From NCBI RefSeq assembly GCF_002871915.2, contig NZ_CP126958.1, forward strand, positions 806,001 to 870,000: 64,000 nt of DNA, written 5' to 3'. Shown here piece by piece: positions 35,184-43,450 of this stretch. Numbering within the stretch: the first letter of the stretch is position 1; each line of letters starts with the position of its first letter. The position numbers and the translations under genes are program-made. The notes beneath the pieces are model-generated. The model was not told where the DNA came from, did no database searches, and saw only the letters and a list, made by a program, of their open reading frames with translations. Source of the DNA: Aerococcus loyolae (lineage in GTDB: Bacteria > Bacillota > Bacilli > Lactobacillales > Aerococcaceae).

Positions 35184-35873
35184 ATGAATTGGGATTTTAT
35201 TATTGATACTTTTTTTGCTTCCTTAAAAGGAATTCCTGTGACCCTTAGTATTATGCTTGTAGCGGTAATATTTTCTATCGCTCCTGCTTTATTGTTTGCC
35301 TTAGCATTACAGAAGGAGCTGCCTGTTATCAGTAAGTTTATTCAAGTTTACTTAGCGATCATACGTGCTACTCCCTTAATTGTTCTTATTCTTTTCTTTT
35401 ACAGTTTACTGCCTAGCCTTTTAAATCAGTTCACCAATTTAATTCATGTTAAGGTGGATGTCTTTAATTTTAATCCGATTATCTATGCCTATATTATCTT
35501 CTCCTTAATTGCGCTCGCTTCCTTAACCGAGATCTTCCGGTCTGCCTTAATGGCCGTTGATTATGGTCAGTGGGAAGCAGCCCTAAGTGCCGGTTTAAGC
35601 CCCTGGAAAAGTTTTGAAAGAATTATTTTTCCCCAATTGCTTAAGGTTGCTTTACCTTCATTTATTAATTTAATTATTGAACTGGTTAAGGGAACTTCTT
35701 TAGTTTTTGTGATGACGGTGCAAGATATCACAGCTATTGCCAAGACTGCAGCAGCCTATTCCTATAATTTTACCAGCGCTTATATTGTTATCTTTGTTAT
35801 TTATTTAATACTTTGTGGCTTAATTCAATACCTTGGACAGGTCATTAATAAGTATTATCTATCTCATGCCTAG
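35184..35873 (+). CDS. Amino-acid-type ABC transporter permease
   Basis: The 229-residue membrane protein has the same family core as its neighbour: IRATPLIVLILFFYSLLP near residue 60 and the EAA loop QWEAALSAGLSPWKSFERIIFPQLLKVALPS near residues 132-162. It differs enough in sequence from the first permease to be a distinct subunit. GGGGAGG precedes the start, and the ATPase gene follows nine bases after the stop. Confidence 0.88.
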   Translation: MNWDFIIDTFFASLKGIPVTLSIMLVAVIFSIAPALLFALALQKELPVISKFIQVYLAIIRATPLIVLILFFYSLLPSLLNQFTNLIHVKVDVFNFNPIIYAYIIFSLIALASLTEIFRSALMAVDYGQWEAALSAGLSPWKSFERIIFPQLLKVALPSFINLIIELVKGTSLVFVMTVQDITAIAKTAAAYSYNFTSAYIVIFVIYLILCGLIQYLGQVINKYYLSHA

Positions 35874-35882
35874 GAGTGATTA

Positions 35883-36623
35883 ATGATGTTGAATGTTAAA
35901 AATATCCACAAATCCTTTCTTGGTCAAAAAATATTGAAAGGAATCGATTTAACGGTTGATTCCGGAGATGTGATTGCTATTTTGGGCCCTAGTGGGTCAG
36001 GAAAGACCACCCTTTTACGGTGTTTAAACTTCTTAGAAAAGGCAGATCATGGTGAATTTGGCCTCTTAGGAGAGCATTATGACTTAAGCAAAATTACTCG
36101 AAAAGAAATTTTGAAAATCAGACAACATATTGGTTTTGTTTTTCAAAATTATAATTTGTTTAATAATAAAACGGTTTTAGAAAACCTGCTAGAACCCCTG
36201 GTCACAGCGCGAGGCTGGGCAAAGGATGAAGCAGTGGCTCGAAGTGAAGAAATCCTTGACTGGGTAGGGATGGCTAAACTCAAGGATCGCTATCCTAATC
36301 AACTCTCTGGTGGTCAACAACAAAGAGTGGGGATCGCTAGAGCAATTGCACCTAGTCCTGATCTCATTCTGTTCGATGAACCGACTTCAGCTTTAGACCC
36401 GGAATTAGTCGATGGGGTTTTAAATATCATGACTGAACTTGCTAAAAAGGGAACTACCATGGTCGTTGTGACCCATGAAATGTCCTTTGCTAAGAATGTT
36501 GCTGATCATATTATATTTATGGAGCAGGGAGAAGTGATTGAAGAGGGCGATCCTTATACTTTCTTTAATGCTCAGAAAAATCAGAGAGTTCATAAGTTTC
36601 TCAATGTCTTAGATCGCTTTTAA
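35883..36623 (+). CDS. Amino-acid-type ABC transporter ATP-binding protein
   Basis: The 246-residue ATPase of the GlnQ/HisP class has Walker A GPSGSGKTT near residue 35, Q-loop FVFQNYNLF, signature LSGGQQQRVGIARAI near residue 140, Walker [15 protein letters not shown] and the switch histidine in VVVTHEMSF. Two adjacent ATG codons (35883, 35886) are possible starts. It completes the importer that begins with the UroD-like gene, and a strong terminator follows. Confidence 0.9.
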   Translation: MMLNVKNIHKSFLGQKILKGIDLTVDSGDVIAILGPSGSGKTTLLRCLNFLEKADHGEFGLLGEHYDLSKITRKEILKIRQHIGFVFQNYNLFNNKTVLENLLEPLVTARGWAKDEAVARSEEILDWVGMAKLKDRYPNQLSGGQQQRVGIARAIAPSPDLILFDEPTSALDPELVDGVLNIMTELAKKGTTMVVVTHEMSFAKNVADHIIFMEQGEVIEEGDPYTFFNAQKNQRVHKFLNVLDRF

Positions 36624-36644
36624 GATAATGAGTTTATCAGAAGA

Positions 36645-36681
36645 CCGCAATAGCTTACGAGATTAGCTATTGCGGCTTTTT
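36645..36681 (+). terminator. Terminator of the UroD-like/ABC operon
   Basis: CCGCAATAGCT (36645-36655) pairs perfectly with AGCTATTGCGG (36665-36675), followed by CTTTTT. Confidence 0.9.
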
Positions 36682-36757
36682 AGATAAAACTATTCTGTTT
36701 ATAAAACGTCTATTTTGTCATAGATCTCTTTGATTAATGTGGTGACTATACGACTAT

Positions 36758-36973
36758 GTGGATGATGTTTTAAACTGGATTACCAAACTGGCTGACAAAG
36801 GCACGACTATGGTAGTAGTTACGCACGAGATGTCCTTTGCTCGTCATGTTGCTGACCATATTGTCTTCATGGCCCAAGGAAAAATTATCGAAGAAAATGA
36901 TCCCCTAACTTTCTTCCGGCAACCCCAAAGAGAAAGAACCCAACATTTTCTTGAGGCAATAGCTAGCTATTAA
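36758..36973 (+). pseudogene. C-terminal fragment of an amino-acid ABC ATPase
   Basis: The 71 codons read as the last third of a GlnQ-like ATPase: VVVTHEMSFARHVADHIVFMAQGKIIEE and a C-terminal HFLEAIASY. It resembles, but is not identical to, the end of the intact ATPase just upstream (35883-36623). Walker A, signature and Walker B parts are missing, and no ribosome site is seen at the GTG. It is most likely the remnant of a lost second importer. Confidence 0.8.
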
Positions 36974-36980
36974 ATGAGAA

Positions 36981-37034
36981 GACACTCAAAAAGCCCAAAA
37001 GCTTGTAAGGTCCTTTTGGGCTTTTTGAATGTCA
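36981..37034. terminator. Bidirectional terminator before the ABC-F gene
   Basis: CAAAAAGCCCAAAAG (36987-37001) pairs with CTTTTGGGCTTTTTG (37013-37027), with flanking GACA/TGTC. It ends the ABC-F transcript on the minus strand. Confidence 0.85.
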
Positions 37035-37045
37035 TTATTCACTTG

Positions 37046-38677
37046 TTAATCTTGGTATAAGGCATTAACTCTGGCTTGGGTATCTTCGTTATTGAGATAT
37101 TCTTCATAGCCGGTGTCAATCCGGTCAACTAAGCCGTTAGGACTGACATGAATCACCCGGTTAGCAATGGTTGAAAGAAATTCTCTATCGTGGGATGAGA
37201 ATAATAGGACGCCTTTAAAGCGGATTAAGCCATCATTCAAGCTGGAAATCGATTCCAGGTCAAGGTGGTTAGTCGGATTATCCATTACTAGGACGTTAGC
37301 CTTAGACAGCATCATTTTAGAGAGCATACAGCGGACTTTTTCGCCCCCAGATAGCACATTAACGTGTTTATTCACGTCATCACCGGAGAAGAGCATCCGT
37401 CCTAAGAAACTTCTCAAGAAGGTATTGTCTTGTTCCTCAGGCGTCTTAGCGTATTGGAAGAGCCATTGTAATATTGATTGGTCACTATTTTCAAACTCTT
37501 TTGAGGTGTCACGCGGCAGGTAACTTTGACTGGTGGTAACCCCCCACTTGAAGCTACCAGAATCCGGCTCCATTTCACCCATTAAAATTTGGAAAAGGGT
37601 AGTGACAGCGACATCATTGCGACTGACAAAGGCTACCTTATCATCATTTTTCAGGTGGAAGGTAATATTATCTAGTACTTTGACGCCATCAATTGTTTTA
37701 GAGAGGCCTTCCACGGTCAAGACATCATTACCAATTTCGCGTTCTGGTTCAAAGCCAACATAGGGATACTTACGGCTAGATGGTTGAATATCATCGAGCT
37801 CGATCTTATCCAACATTTTCTTACGAGAAGTTGCTTGCTTGGATTTGGAAGCATTGGCTGAGAAACGGGCGATAAAGGCCTTTAATTCTTTAACTTTTTC
37901 TTCTTTTTTGGCATTGGCATCAGCTTGTAATTTTGCTGCTAACTCACTGGATTGTTTCCAAAAGTCGTAGTTCCCCACGTAAAGTTTAATTTTACCAAAG
38001 TCAACATCACAGATATGGGTACATACTTGGTTTAAGAAATAGCGGTCATGGGAAACCACGATAACTGCATTAGGAAAGTTAATAATATATTCAGCTAGCC
38101 ATTCGATAGAATCCGCATCTAAACCATTGGTTGGTTCATCGAGTAAGAGAATATCAGGATTTCCAAAGAGGGCTTGAGCTAAGAGTACCTTAACTTTATC
38201 GCGTTCTTCGAGTTCACTCATCAGTTGATAGTGTTTGTCTTCTGCAATTCCTAAACCTTGGAGTAATTGAGAAGCTTCAGATTCAGCCTCCCAACCGTTC
38301 ATTTCCGCAAATTGGGCTTCAAGTTCACCGGCACGAATACCATCCTCTTCGCTGAAGTCACTTTTTGCATAAATGGCATCTTTTTCTTCTCTAATTTGGT
38401 AAAGTTCTTTATTCCCCATAATAACTGTATCAATTGGGGTGTATTCTTCAAAGGCAAAGTGGTCTTGGTTTAAAACCGAAATGCGTTCGTTGGCTTCTTT
38501 ACTGACTTCACCAGTAGAAGGGGCAATTTCCCCAGACAAGATTTTAAGGAAGGTAGATTTCCCTGCTCCATTGGCACCGATAATGCCATAGCAATTTCCG
38601 GGATTAAATTTTAAATTGACATTGTCATAAAGTTTGCGGTCAGAAAAATGTAGGCTAACATTTGAAACTTGTAACAT
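37046..38677 (-). CDS. ykpA: ABC-F family ATPase (YkpA/YbiT type)
   Basis: The 543-residue soluble protein has two ATPase domains and no membrane helices, as in ribosome-associated ABC-F translation factors. Domain 1 has Walker A GANGAGKST near residue 36 and Walker B ILLLDEPTNGLD. The interdomain linker near residues 240-310 is lysine-rich with KARFSANASKSKQATSRKKML. Domain 2 has a degenerate Walker A region (VSRNDVAVTT) with LSGGEKVRCMLSKMM and VLVMDNPTNHLD. The altered second Walker A is also a feature of the YbiT/YkpA subgroup. Antibiotic resistance is not implied. Confidence 0.85.
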   Translation of the reverse strand: MLQVSNVSLHFSDRKLYDNVNLKFNPGNCYGIIGANGAGKSTFLKILSGEIAPSTGEVSKEANERISVLNQDHFAFEEYTPIDTVIMGNKELYQIREEKDAIYAKSDFSEEDGIRAGELEAQFAEMNGWEAESEASQLLQGLGIAEDKHYQLMSELEERDKVKVLLAQALFGNPDILLLDEPTNGLDADSIEWLAEYIINFPNAVIVVSHDRYFLNQVCTHICDVDFGKIKLYVGNYDFWKQSSELAAKLQADANAKKEEKVKELKAFIARFSANASKSKQATSRKKMLDKIELDDIQPSSRKYPYVGFEPEREIGNDVLTVEGLSKTIDGVKVLDNITFHLKNDDKVAFVSRNDVAVTTLFQILMGEMEPDSGSFKWGVTTSQSYLPRDTSKEFENSDQSILQWLFQYAKTPEEQDNTFLRSFLGRMLFSGDDVNKHVNVLSGGEKVRCMLSKMMLSKANVLVMDNPTNHLDLESISSLNDGLIRFKGVLLFSSHDREFLSTIANRVIHVSPNGLVDRIDTGYEEYLNNEDTQARVNALYQD

Positions 38678-38868
38678 GATGATTCCTCACTTTTTTTGAT
38701 GATCGAGTAGCTTCAGTCACTCATACTGACTAATCATAACGAATTAAAACTTTGATTGCAAACAGTAAATGAGAAGATGAAGCTCTAATTTGTTCTCATA
38801 AGGGCAGTGTGATATGATAAAAAATGTAAGCGATTTATATAAATATATGAAATGAAGGAAGTGACCCA

Positions 38869-39516
38869 GTGAAATCAGTTGTTATCTTTGATATGGATGG
38901 AACCCTAATTGATACAGAATCTGTTTACCTTAAGGCCTATCAAGAGGTTTTTCAAGCGCGAGGAATAGAATTTACCGATCAGGAATATATCGACCAGCAT
39001 GCCGGTCGAACAGCAGCAGCCTGCCTACAGGCCCTAGTGGAAAAAACGGGCAGCCAAGATTTAGCCAAAACGCTTTTCGATGAAGCTGAGCAAAGATTTG
39101 TTGAAATTGAGGCTGAATCTGGTATCGACAATAAAGCCGGTTTACTAGAGACTCTCGAGGCTCTTAAAGACATGGAAGTTACCATCCATGTGGCTTCTTC
39201 CAGTAATCATTCAGAAGTGATTTCCAGGTTAAAAGGAGCTGGAATTAGTTCCTACATCGATGGTTTTACTTCTGGTGATGAAGTTACACATTCTAAGCCT
39301 CATCCTGAAATCTTTTTAAAGGCCTTAGAAAAGACAGGTCAAAGTAAGGACGACGCTTTAATTATTGAAGACTCTGTAGCGGGGGTTGAGGCTGGCTATC
39401 GATCAGGGATTGATACCATCATGGTTCCTGACTTAGTCGCAGCTAGTGAGAAGAATAAGGCTCAGGCGCTTGCCATTGTTGACCGCTTAGATGATATCCT
39501 TACCTATGTTAAATAA
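38869..39516 (+). CDS. HAD superfamily phosphatase (subfamily IA)
   Basis: The 215-residue hydrolase has motif I FDMDGTLIDTE with D8 as nucleophile and D10 as acid/base, motif II SSSN, a conserved lysine in THSKPHPEIF and motif IV IIEDSVAGVEAG. The four-helix cap lies between motifs I and II. It resembles beta-phosphoglucomutase-like and sugar-phosphate phosphatases; the substrate is unknown. The start is a GTG behind GAAGGAAG. It ends at a perfect bidirectional terminator. Confidence 0.85.
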   Translation: MKSVVIFDMDGTLIDTESVYLKAYQEVFQARGIEFTDQEYIDQHAGRTAAACLQALVEKTGSQDLAKTLFDEAEQRFVEIEAESGIDNKAGLLETLEALKDMEVTIHVASSSNHSEVISRLKGAGISSYIDGFTSGDEVTHSKPHPEIFLKALEKTGQSKDDALIIEDSVAGVEAGYRSGIDTIMVPDLVAASEKNKAQALAIVDRLDDILTYVK

Positions 39517-39583
39517 GCTGATCAAAGCACTTTGCTAGCAGTGTGAAATATCAGTAAATTGAATAATTTTAGTCTATTTTATG

Positions 39584-39618
39584 CAAAAGCGACAGGGTTC
39601 TAATTCCTGTCGCTTTTG
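39584..39618. terminator. Bidirectional terminator between HAD and phosphatase genes
   Basis: CAAAAGCGACAGG (39584-39596) and CCTGTCGCTTTTG (39606-39618) form a perfect 13-base stem with a nine-base loop. Confidence 0.9.
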
Positions 39619-39621
39619 TGT

Positions 39622-40191
39622 TTATTGAATTTTACTATCACTGGCTGATTGATTCATTGTATTATTTTGGAGGTAGTGAATAATTTTATCAGTTCCTTGG
39701 TCAATTTGTTGGTAAGTGGTTTGAAAGTCTTTGGTTAACATCGGATCATCAACGTCAGCCTGGTCTTCAAGGAAATTAGAGAAGGGCACGATTTTAGAAA
39801 AATAACTTTCTCCCAGACGCTCTCTAGTGGCATCATAGATGGTAGTGTCCATACAGATAATCAAGTCGAAACGCTTAGCATCCATGGGCTTGAGTAGGCG
39901 ACTCTTTAGTCCTTGATAGGGTATTTGATGTTCCTTGAGCAGCTGTATTACACGAGAATCCGCCTTATCACCATTGCGCCAATTTTCAATGGAAGCTGAG
40001 TCAACTTTTATGGATTGAGAGAAGTGAGCTTGCTTAATTTTTTCACGTAGCAGGGCTTCTGCTAATGGGGAACGACAAATATTAGCCAGACATACAAAAA
40101 GTATGCTTTTGCCTTTTGGGGCAATTATTTTTTGCCAGCTAGACTTTAGCCGCTCTTTAAGCTTCTGCCAGTTAGGGGACTTAGTCGCCAT
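39622..40191 (-). CDS. Low-molecular-weight protein-tyrosine phosphatase
   Basis: The 189-residue protein has the active-site CX5R loop C34-LANIC-R40 followed by S, and the general-acid aspartate region VDDPM near residue 149. An N-terminal extension of about 25 residues is not usual for the family. It overlaps the upstream Cof-type phosphatase gene by 11 bases, suggesting coupled expression. Related enzymes control capsule or stress kinases, but no tyrosine kinase lies nearby. Arsenate reductase function cannot be excluded but is less likely from the DP loop. Confidence 0.85.
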   Translation of the reverse strand: MATKSPNWQKLKERLKSSWQKIIAPKGKSILFVCLANICRSPLAEALLREKIKQAHFSQSIKVDSASIENWRNGDKADSRVIQLLKEHQIPYQGLKSRLLKPMDAKRFDLIICMDTTIYDATRERLGESYFSKIVPFSNFLEDQADVDDPMLTKDFQTTYQQIDQGTDKIIHYLQNNTMNQSASDSKIQ

Positions 40192-41089
40192 AGGGTGCTT
40201 TTTCCCATTGCGTATTAGTCTGACTCAAATCCAGGCTTTTATAGATAGCATCAGCGACCCCGCCTTCGTTATGAGAACCGGTGACATAGTCAGCGATTTC
40301 TTTAACGGCGGGATCAGCATTAGCCATGGCGAAGCTATAGCCAGCCATTTCCAGCATTTTTAGATCATTCAAATTATCCCCAATAGCCATGATATTTTTA
40401 GGATTATAACCATGGGCTTGGCAGTACTTGGCGACAGCCCCACCTTTATTGGCTGTCTTAGCAGAAATTTCCAAGTTTGACTTAAAGGAAGAGGTGATAT
40501 AAATGTTATCATAACGCTGACTTAATTCCTGCTGAATCGGGTGGAGAACTTGAGGTCCCTTTTCATGAATAAAGACTAATTTGAGGATGTGCTGGCCTTC
40601 TTCTTCAATGAGGGCAGTTAAATCATCAATATATTCAATCGAGTTAACCTCATTCGATTGGCTGGCCCGACTAAGGGTTTCTTCAAAGCTCAATTCAGGG
40701 GACATTCTTTGAATCATATCTGCAATATAATGAAGGCGTTGGTGCTTTGAATTGGAGTAGACGTTCTTTGAGGTCATGGCTTCCATGTAATAGCCATGTT
40801 CGAGTCCATAGTGAATAATCTCTTTAGCGACTTGGTCATCTAAGTCAATTTCATACTCTACCTCACCTTCTCGGTCAAAAAGAATGGCACCATTTAAACC
40901 GATAATCGGGCAACGAATACCGGCTTCGTCTAATAGTACCTTGGCTTCGTGGAAGTTTCTTCCGGTAGCAACGATAAATGGGATACCTAATTGGTAGGTA
41001 TGCATGATGGCCTCACGATTGCGTGGGTGGATGTGCATGGTCCCGTCCAATAATGTTCCGTCCATGTCAGAAACAATTAATTCCAGCAT
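40181..41089 (-). CDS. Cof-type HAD phosphatase
   Basis: The 302-residue protein is of HAD subfamily IIB. Motif I DMDGTLLDG is at residues 8-16, motif II VATGRN follows, the large C2 cap spans about residues 85-200, and motifs III/IV include NKGGAVAKYC and MAIGDNLNDLKML. Relatives dephosphorylate sugar phosphates, flavin mononucleotide or PLP. The gene overlaps the protein-tyrosine phosphatase gene. AAAGGAG precedes the ATG. Confidence 0.88.
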   Translation of the reverse strand: MLELIVSDMDGTLLDGTMHIHPRNREAIMHTYQLGIPFIVATGRNFHEAKVLLDEAGIRCPIIGLNGAILFDREGEVEYEIDLDDQVAKEIIHYGLEHGYYMEAMTSKNVYSNSKHQRLHYIADMIQRMSPELSFEETLSRASQSNEVNSIEYIDDLTALIEEEGQHILKLVFIHEKGPQVLHPIQQELSQRYDNIYITSSFKSNLEISAKTANKGGAVAKYCQAHGYNPKNIMAIGDNLNDLKMLEMAGYSFAMANADPAVKEIADYVTGSHNEGGVADAIYKSLDLSQTNTQWEKAPYGD

Positions 41090-41196
41090 AAAAATCTCCT
41101 TTTTTATAAAATCCGTTATAACTATGGCTATTGTAACATTTTAAAAAATGGTAGACTAGGTATAAGTTAAGCGATAAAGGAAAGGGGAAATCAAGC

Positions 41197-41871
41197 GTGC
41201 ATACAATTATTAACAACCAATGGCAAGAGGCCTTAGATCCAGTTTTTGAAAGTCCTGCTTACCAAAAATTAAGAGAGTTTCTAAAAGATGAATATCGTAA
41301 TCAGGTGATCTATCCAGATATGTGGCATATCTATGAGGCCTTTAAGTTAACCCCTTTTGACCAGGTAAAAGTCGTTATTTTGGGACAAGACCCTTACCAT
41401 GAACCCCATCAAGCCCATGGACTAAGCTTTTCGGTACAGAAAGGTGTGGCGATTCCGCCTTCTTTAAATAATATCTACCAAGAGCTAAGCACTGATGTTG
41501 GTTTTCAACCTGTTCACCATGGCAATTTGACTGAGTGGGCCGAGCAAGGGGTCTTATTATTAAACTCTGTTTTAACAGTACGCCAAGGCAAGGCCCATTC
41601 ACATCGCGGACGGGGTTGGGAAGGAGTCACCGACTTTGCTATCCAACAATTAAATAAGCGTAATCAACGGGTTGTCTTTATCTTATGGGGAAATGCAGCT
41701 AAGTCGAAGAGACGATTTATCGATGAAAATAAGCATGCCGTTCTAACTTCTGTCCATCCTAGTCCCTTATCAGCTTACCGAGGGTTCTTTGGGTCCCGAC
41801 CCTTTTCGAAGGCTAACCAACTCTTAATTGAGAGTGGGCAAAGTCCAATTAATTGGCAACTTACTGAATAA
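41197..41871 (+). CDS. ung: Uracil-DNA glycosylase
   Basis: Ung removes uracil from DNA to start base excision repair. The 224-residue protein has the catalytic motif GQDPYH with D65 and the [13 protein letters not shown] leucine-loop region near residues 188-200. [16 protein letters not shown] is also conserved. It converges on the CopY-like gene with only five bases between stops and no clear terminator. Confidence 0.97.
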   Translation: MHTIINNQWQEALDPVFESPAYQKLREFLKDEYRNQVIYPDMWHIYEAFKLTPFDQVKVVILGQDPYHEPHQAHGLSFSVQKGVAIPPSLNNIYQELSTDVGFQPVHHGNLTEWAEQGVLLLNSVLTVRQGKAHSHRGRGWEGVTDFAIQQLNKRNQRVVFILWGNAAKSKRRFIDENKHAVLTSVHPSPLSAYRGFFGSRPFSKANQLLIESGQSPINWQLTE

Positions 41872-41876
41872 AAAAA

Positions 41877-42311
41877 TTACTCAATATCTTTGTGACACTC
41901 GCATTGGCCAGGGATGCAATGGCAAGTGACAGTTGTGACAAGTTCTTTATCCTTTAGGGCTTGGGAAATATTGTCTTGCATGCTTTGGTCCAGGTCACTT
42001 TGTTGGATCATGTCAATGATTAATTGATCGGCGTGGGTGCGACAATGTTGCTTGAGTAAATTATTAATATCAGCTACTTGGCTACTTGCTTCAGAAATTA
42101 GAGGATGGTAGAGATACTGTCCTCCTTTTTTTTCAGTTGCTAGATAGCCTTTATTGACTAAACGATGTAAGAGGGTTTTGATGGTTGTGGGTTTCCAACC
42201 CGTCTTTTCGCTGAGGCTATCGATTACAAAACGACTGGTGGTTGCTCCTTGAGCCCAAATCACTCGGAGAACTTGGTGCTCACTGTCGGTTATGGAGTTT
42301 TTCTTAGTCAT
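41877..42311 (-). CDS. copY: CopY/BlaI-family transcriptional repressor
   Basis: The 144-residue protein has a winged-helix BlaI/MecI-type DNA-binding domain (about residues 1-75) and ends with C130-H-C132-IPGQ-C137-E-C139, the CxCx4CxC copper-binding motif of CopY repressors. I choose the ATG at 42311 because an AAGGAAGTG ribosome site lies six bases ahead; a GTG at 42320 lies within that site. The gene follows a lipase-like hydrolase with a five-base gap. No copA or copper chaperone is in the window. Confidence 0.85.
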   Translation of the reverse strand: MTKKNSITDSEHQVLRVIWAQGATTSRFVIDSLSEKTGWKPTTIKTLLHRLVNKGYLATEKKGGQYLYHPLISEASSQVADINNLLKQHCRTHADQLIIDMIQQSDLDQSMQDNISQALKDKELVTTVTCHCIPGQCECHKDIE

Positions 42312-42316
42312 ATGTT

Positions 42317-43285
42317 TCACTTCCTTAGAGAATAATTACTTGAGTTTGCTTGTTTGGGTTGACTATGTTGACTTATCCAAGTCAGAATATCACGGTAAAC
42401 GACTTCTTCATTGTCATAAAGAAAAAGCTCGTGACCGCGTTTTTCATAAATTTGAAAAATGACATCTTGAAAATGAGCTTGCTTCAATTCCTGGTAGGCG
42501 CCAGAAAGCTTTTTTTGGGGGCCAAGCAAAAAATCATTGGCCCCATTCATAAAATACAGGGGGAGATGGGGATCAATTGTCTTGGCCCAACCTTTTTTGG
42601 TAGCGGTGTCAACTAACCTAATTAAATGCCAAAAGCCATCATTAGTAAAAGGAAAACCATCCAGGGGATAGTCTACTTTTTCTTGGTGGGGGTACCAGTA
42701 TTTCAAGATCCGCAAATCTCGCTCATTAGGCTGGCGTTTAAATTGGGTAAAAAGACCACCAAATAAGAAACGGTGCAAAAAGAAATTGGTCGCTTGGGGA
42801 CGGTTAAGCTTGGTCAATACTGGGCTCAATAATTTTCCCAAATCGATTACACAAGAATGATCGGCGCTACCGGAGAGAATGGCTCCGGAGACCATGTAAC
42901 TGTATTTTTGTAGGAAAAGCCGACTGATAAAAGACCCCATGGAATGTCCAATCAGAAAATAAGGAACATTGGGATTCACTGCTTTGACATCGCAAATCAC
43001 GCGGTAGAGGTCTTCTACCAGAATTAACTTCATATTATAGGGCCCAAAATAGCCCAGGGAGTCATGGGTTTGGGCATAAGGACCATGGCCAACTTGATCA
43101 TGGGCAATGAATGTGATTCCTTGCGACTGAAACCATTCTCCCATGGGCTGATAGCGGAGGGCACTTTCAGACATACCGTGTACATAGTGGACGATGGCCT
43201 CGGGATGGTCTGCTGCCCAGCTGTAGTAATCTAAGGGGTGTTTATCGGGATGGCAAGACTTTAAATTGTGATGTTCTTGATACAT
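42317..43285 (-). CDS. Alpha/beta hydrolase (monoacylglycerol lipase-like)
   Basis: The 322-residue enzyme has the nucleophile elbow GHSMG with S115, an oxyanion-hole region VHGMSES near residue 35, the acid D in NGANDFLLG and the histidine in KRGHELF. The pattern is that of lysophospholipase/monoacylglycerol lipase hydrolases. The copY-like gene follows directly on the same strand. The substrate is not known. Confidence 0.85.
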   Translation of the reverse strand: MYQEHHNLKSCHPDKHPLDYYSWAADHPEAIVHYVHGMSESALRYQPMGEWFQSQGITFIAHDQVGHGPYAQTHDSLGYFGPYNMKLILVEDLYRVICDVKAVNPNVPYFLIGHSMGSFISRLFLQKYSYMVSGAILSGSADHSCVIDLGKLLSPVLTKLNRPQATNFFLHRFLFGGLFTQFKRQPNERDLRILKYWYPHQEKVDYPLDGFPFTNDGFWHLIRLVDTATKKGWAKTIDPHLPLYFMNGANDFLLGPQKKLSGAYQELKQAHFQDVIFQIYEKRGHELFLYDNEEVVYRDILTWISQHSQPKQANSSNYSLRK

Positions 43286-43450
43286 GGTCGAATCCTTTCT
43301 CTTGTGGGTACTATTATATAGGAAAATTTTTAGAAAATAAAAGTTAGGCTAGTCAGACAATTACCTTGCCTATTATTGGCGTTCGTGGTAAATTTAACTA
43401 TTAATAAGCCAACTTGTAGTAATCTTCATTTTAAAAGGAGTTTGATAATT

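Noticed and set aside
37046..38677. Antibiotic-resistance ABC-F protein
   Set aside because: Motifs and the altered second Walker A place it in the YkpA/YbiT housekeeping group; resistance-type ABC-F proteins have longer linkers.
43286..43450. Cop box for the CopY-like repressor
   Set aside because: No TACA-N2-TGTA sequence was found in the upstream region of the hydrolase-copY pair.
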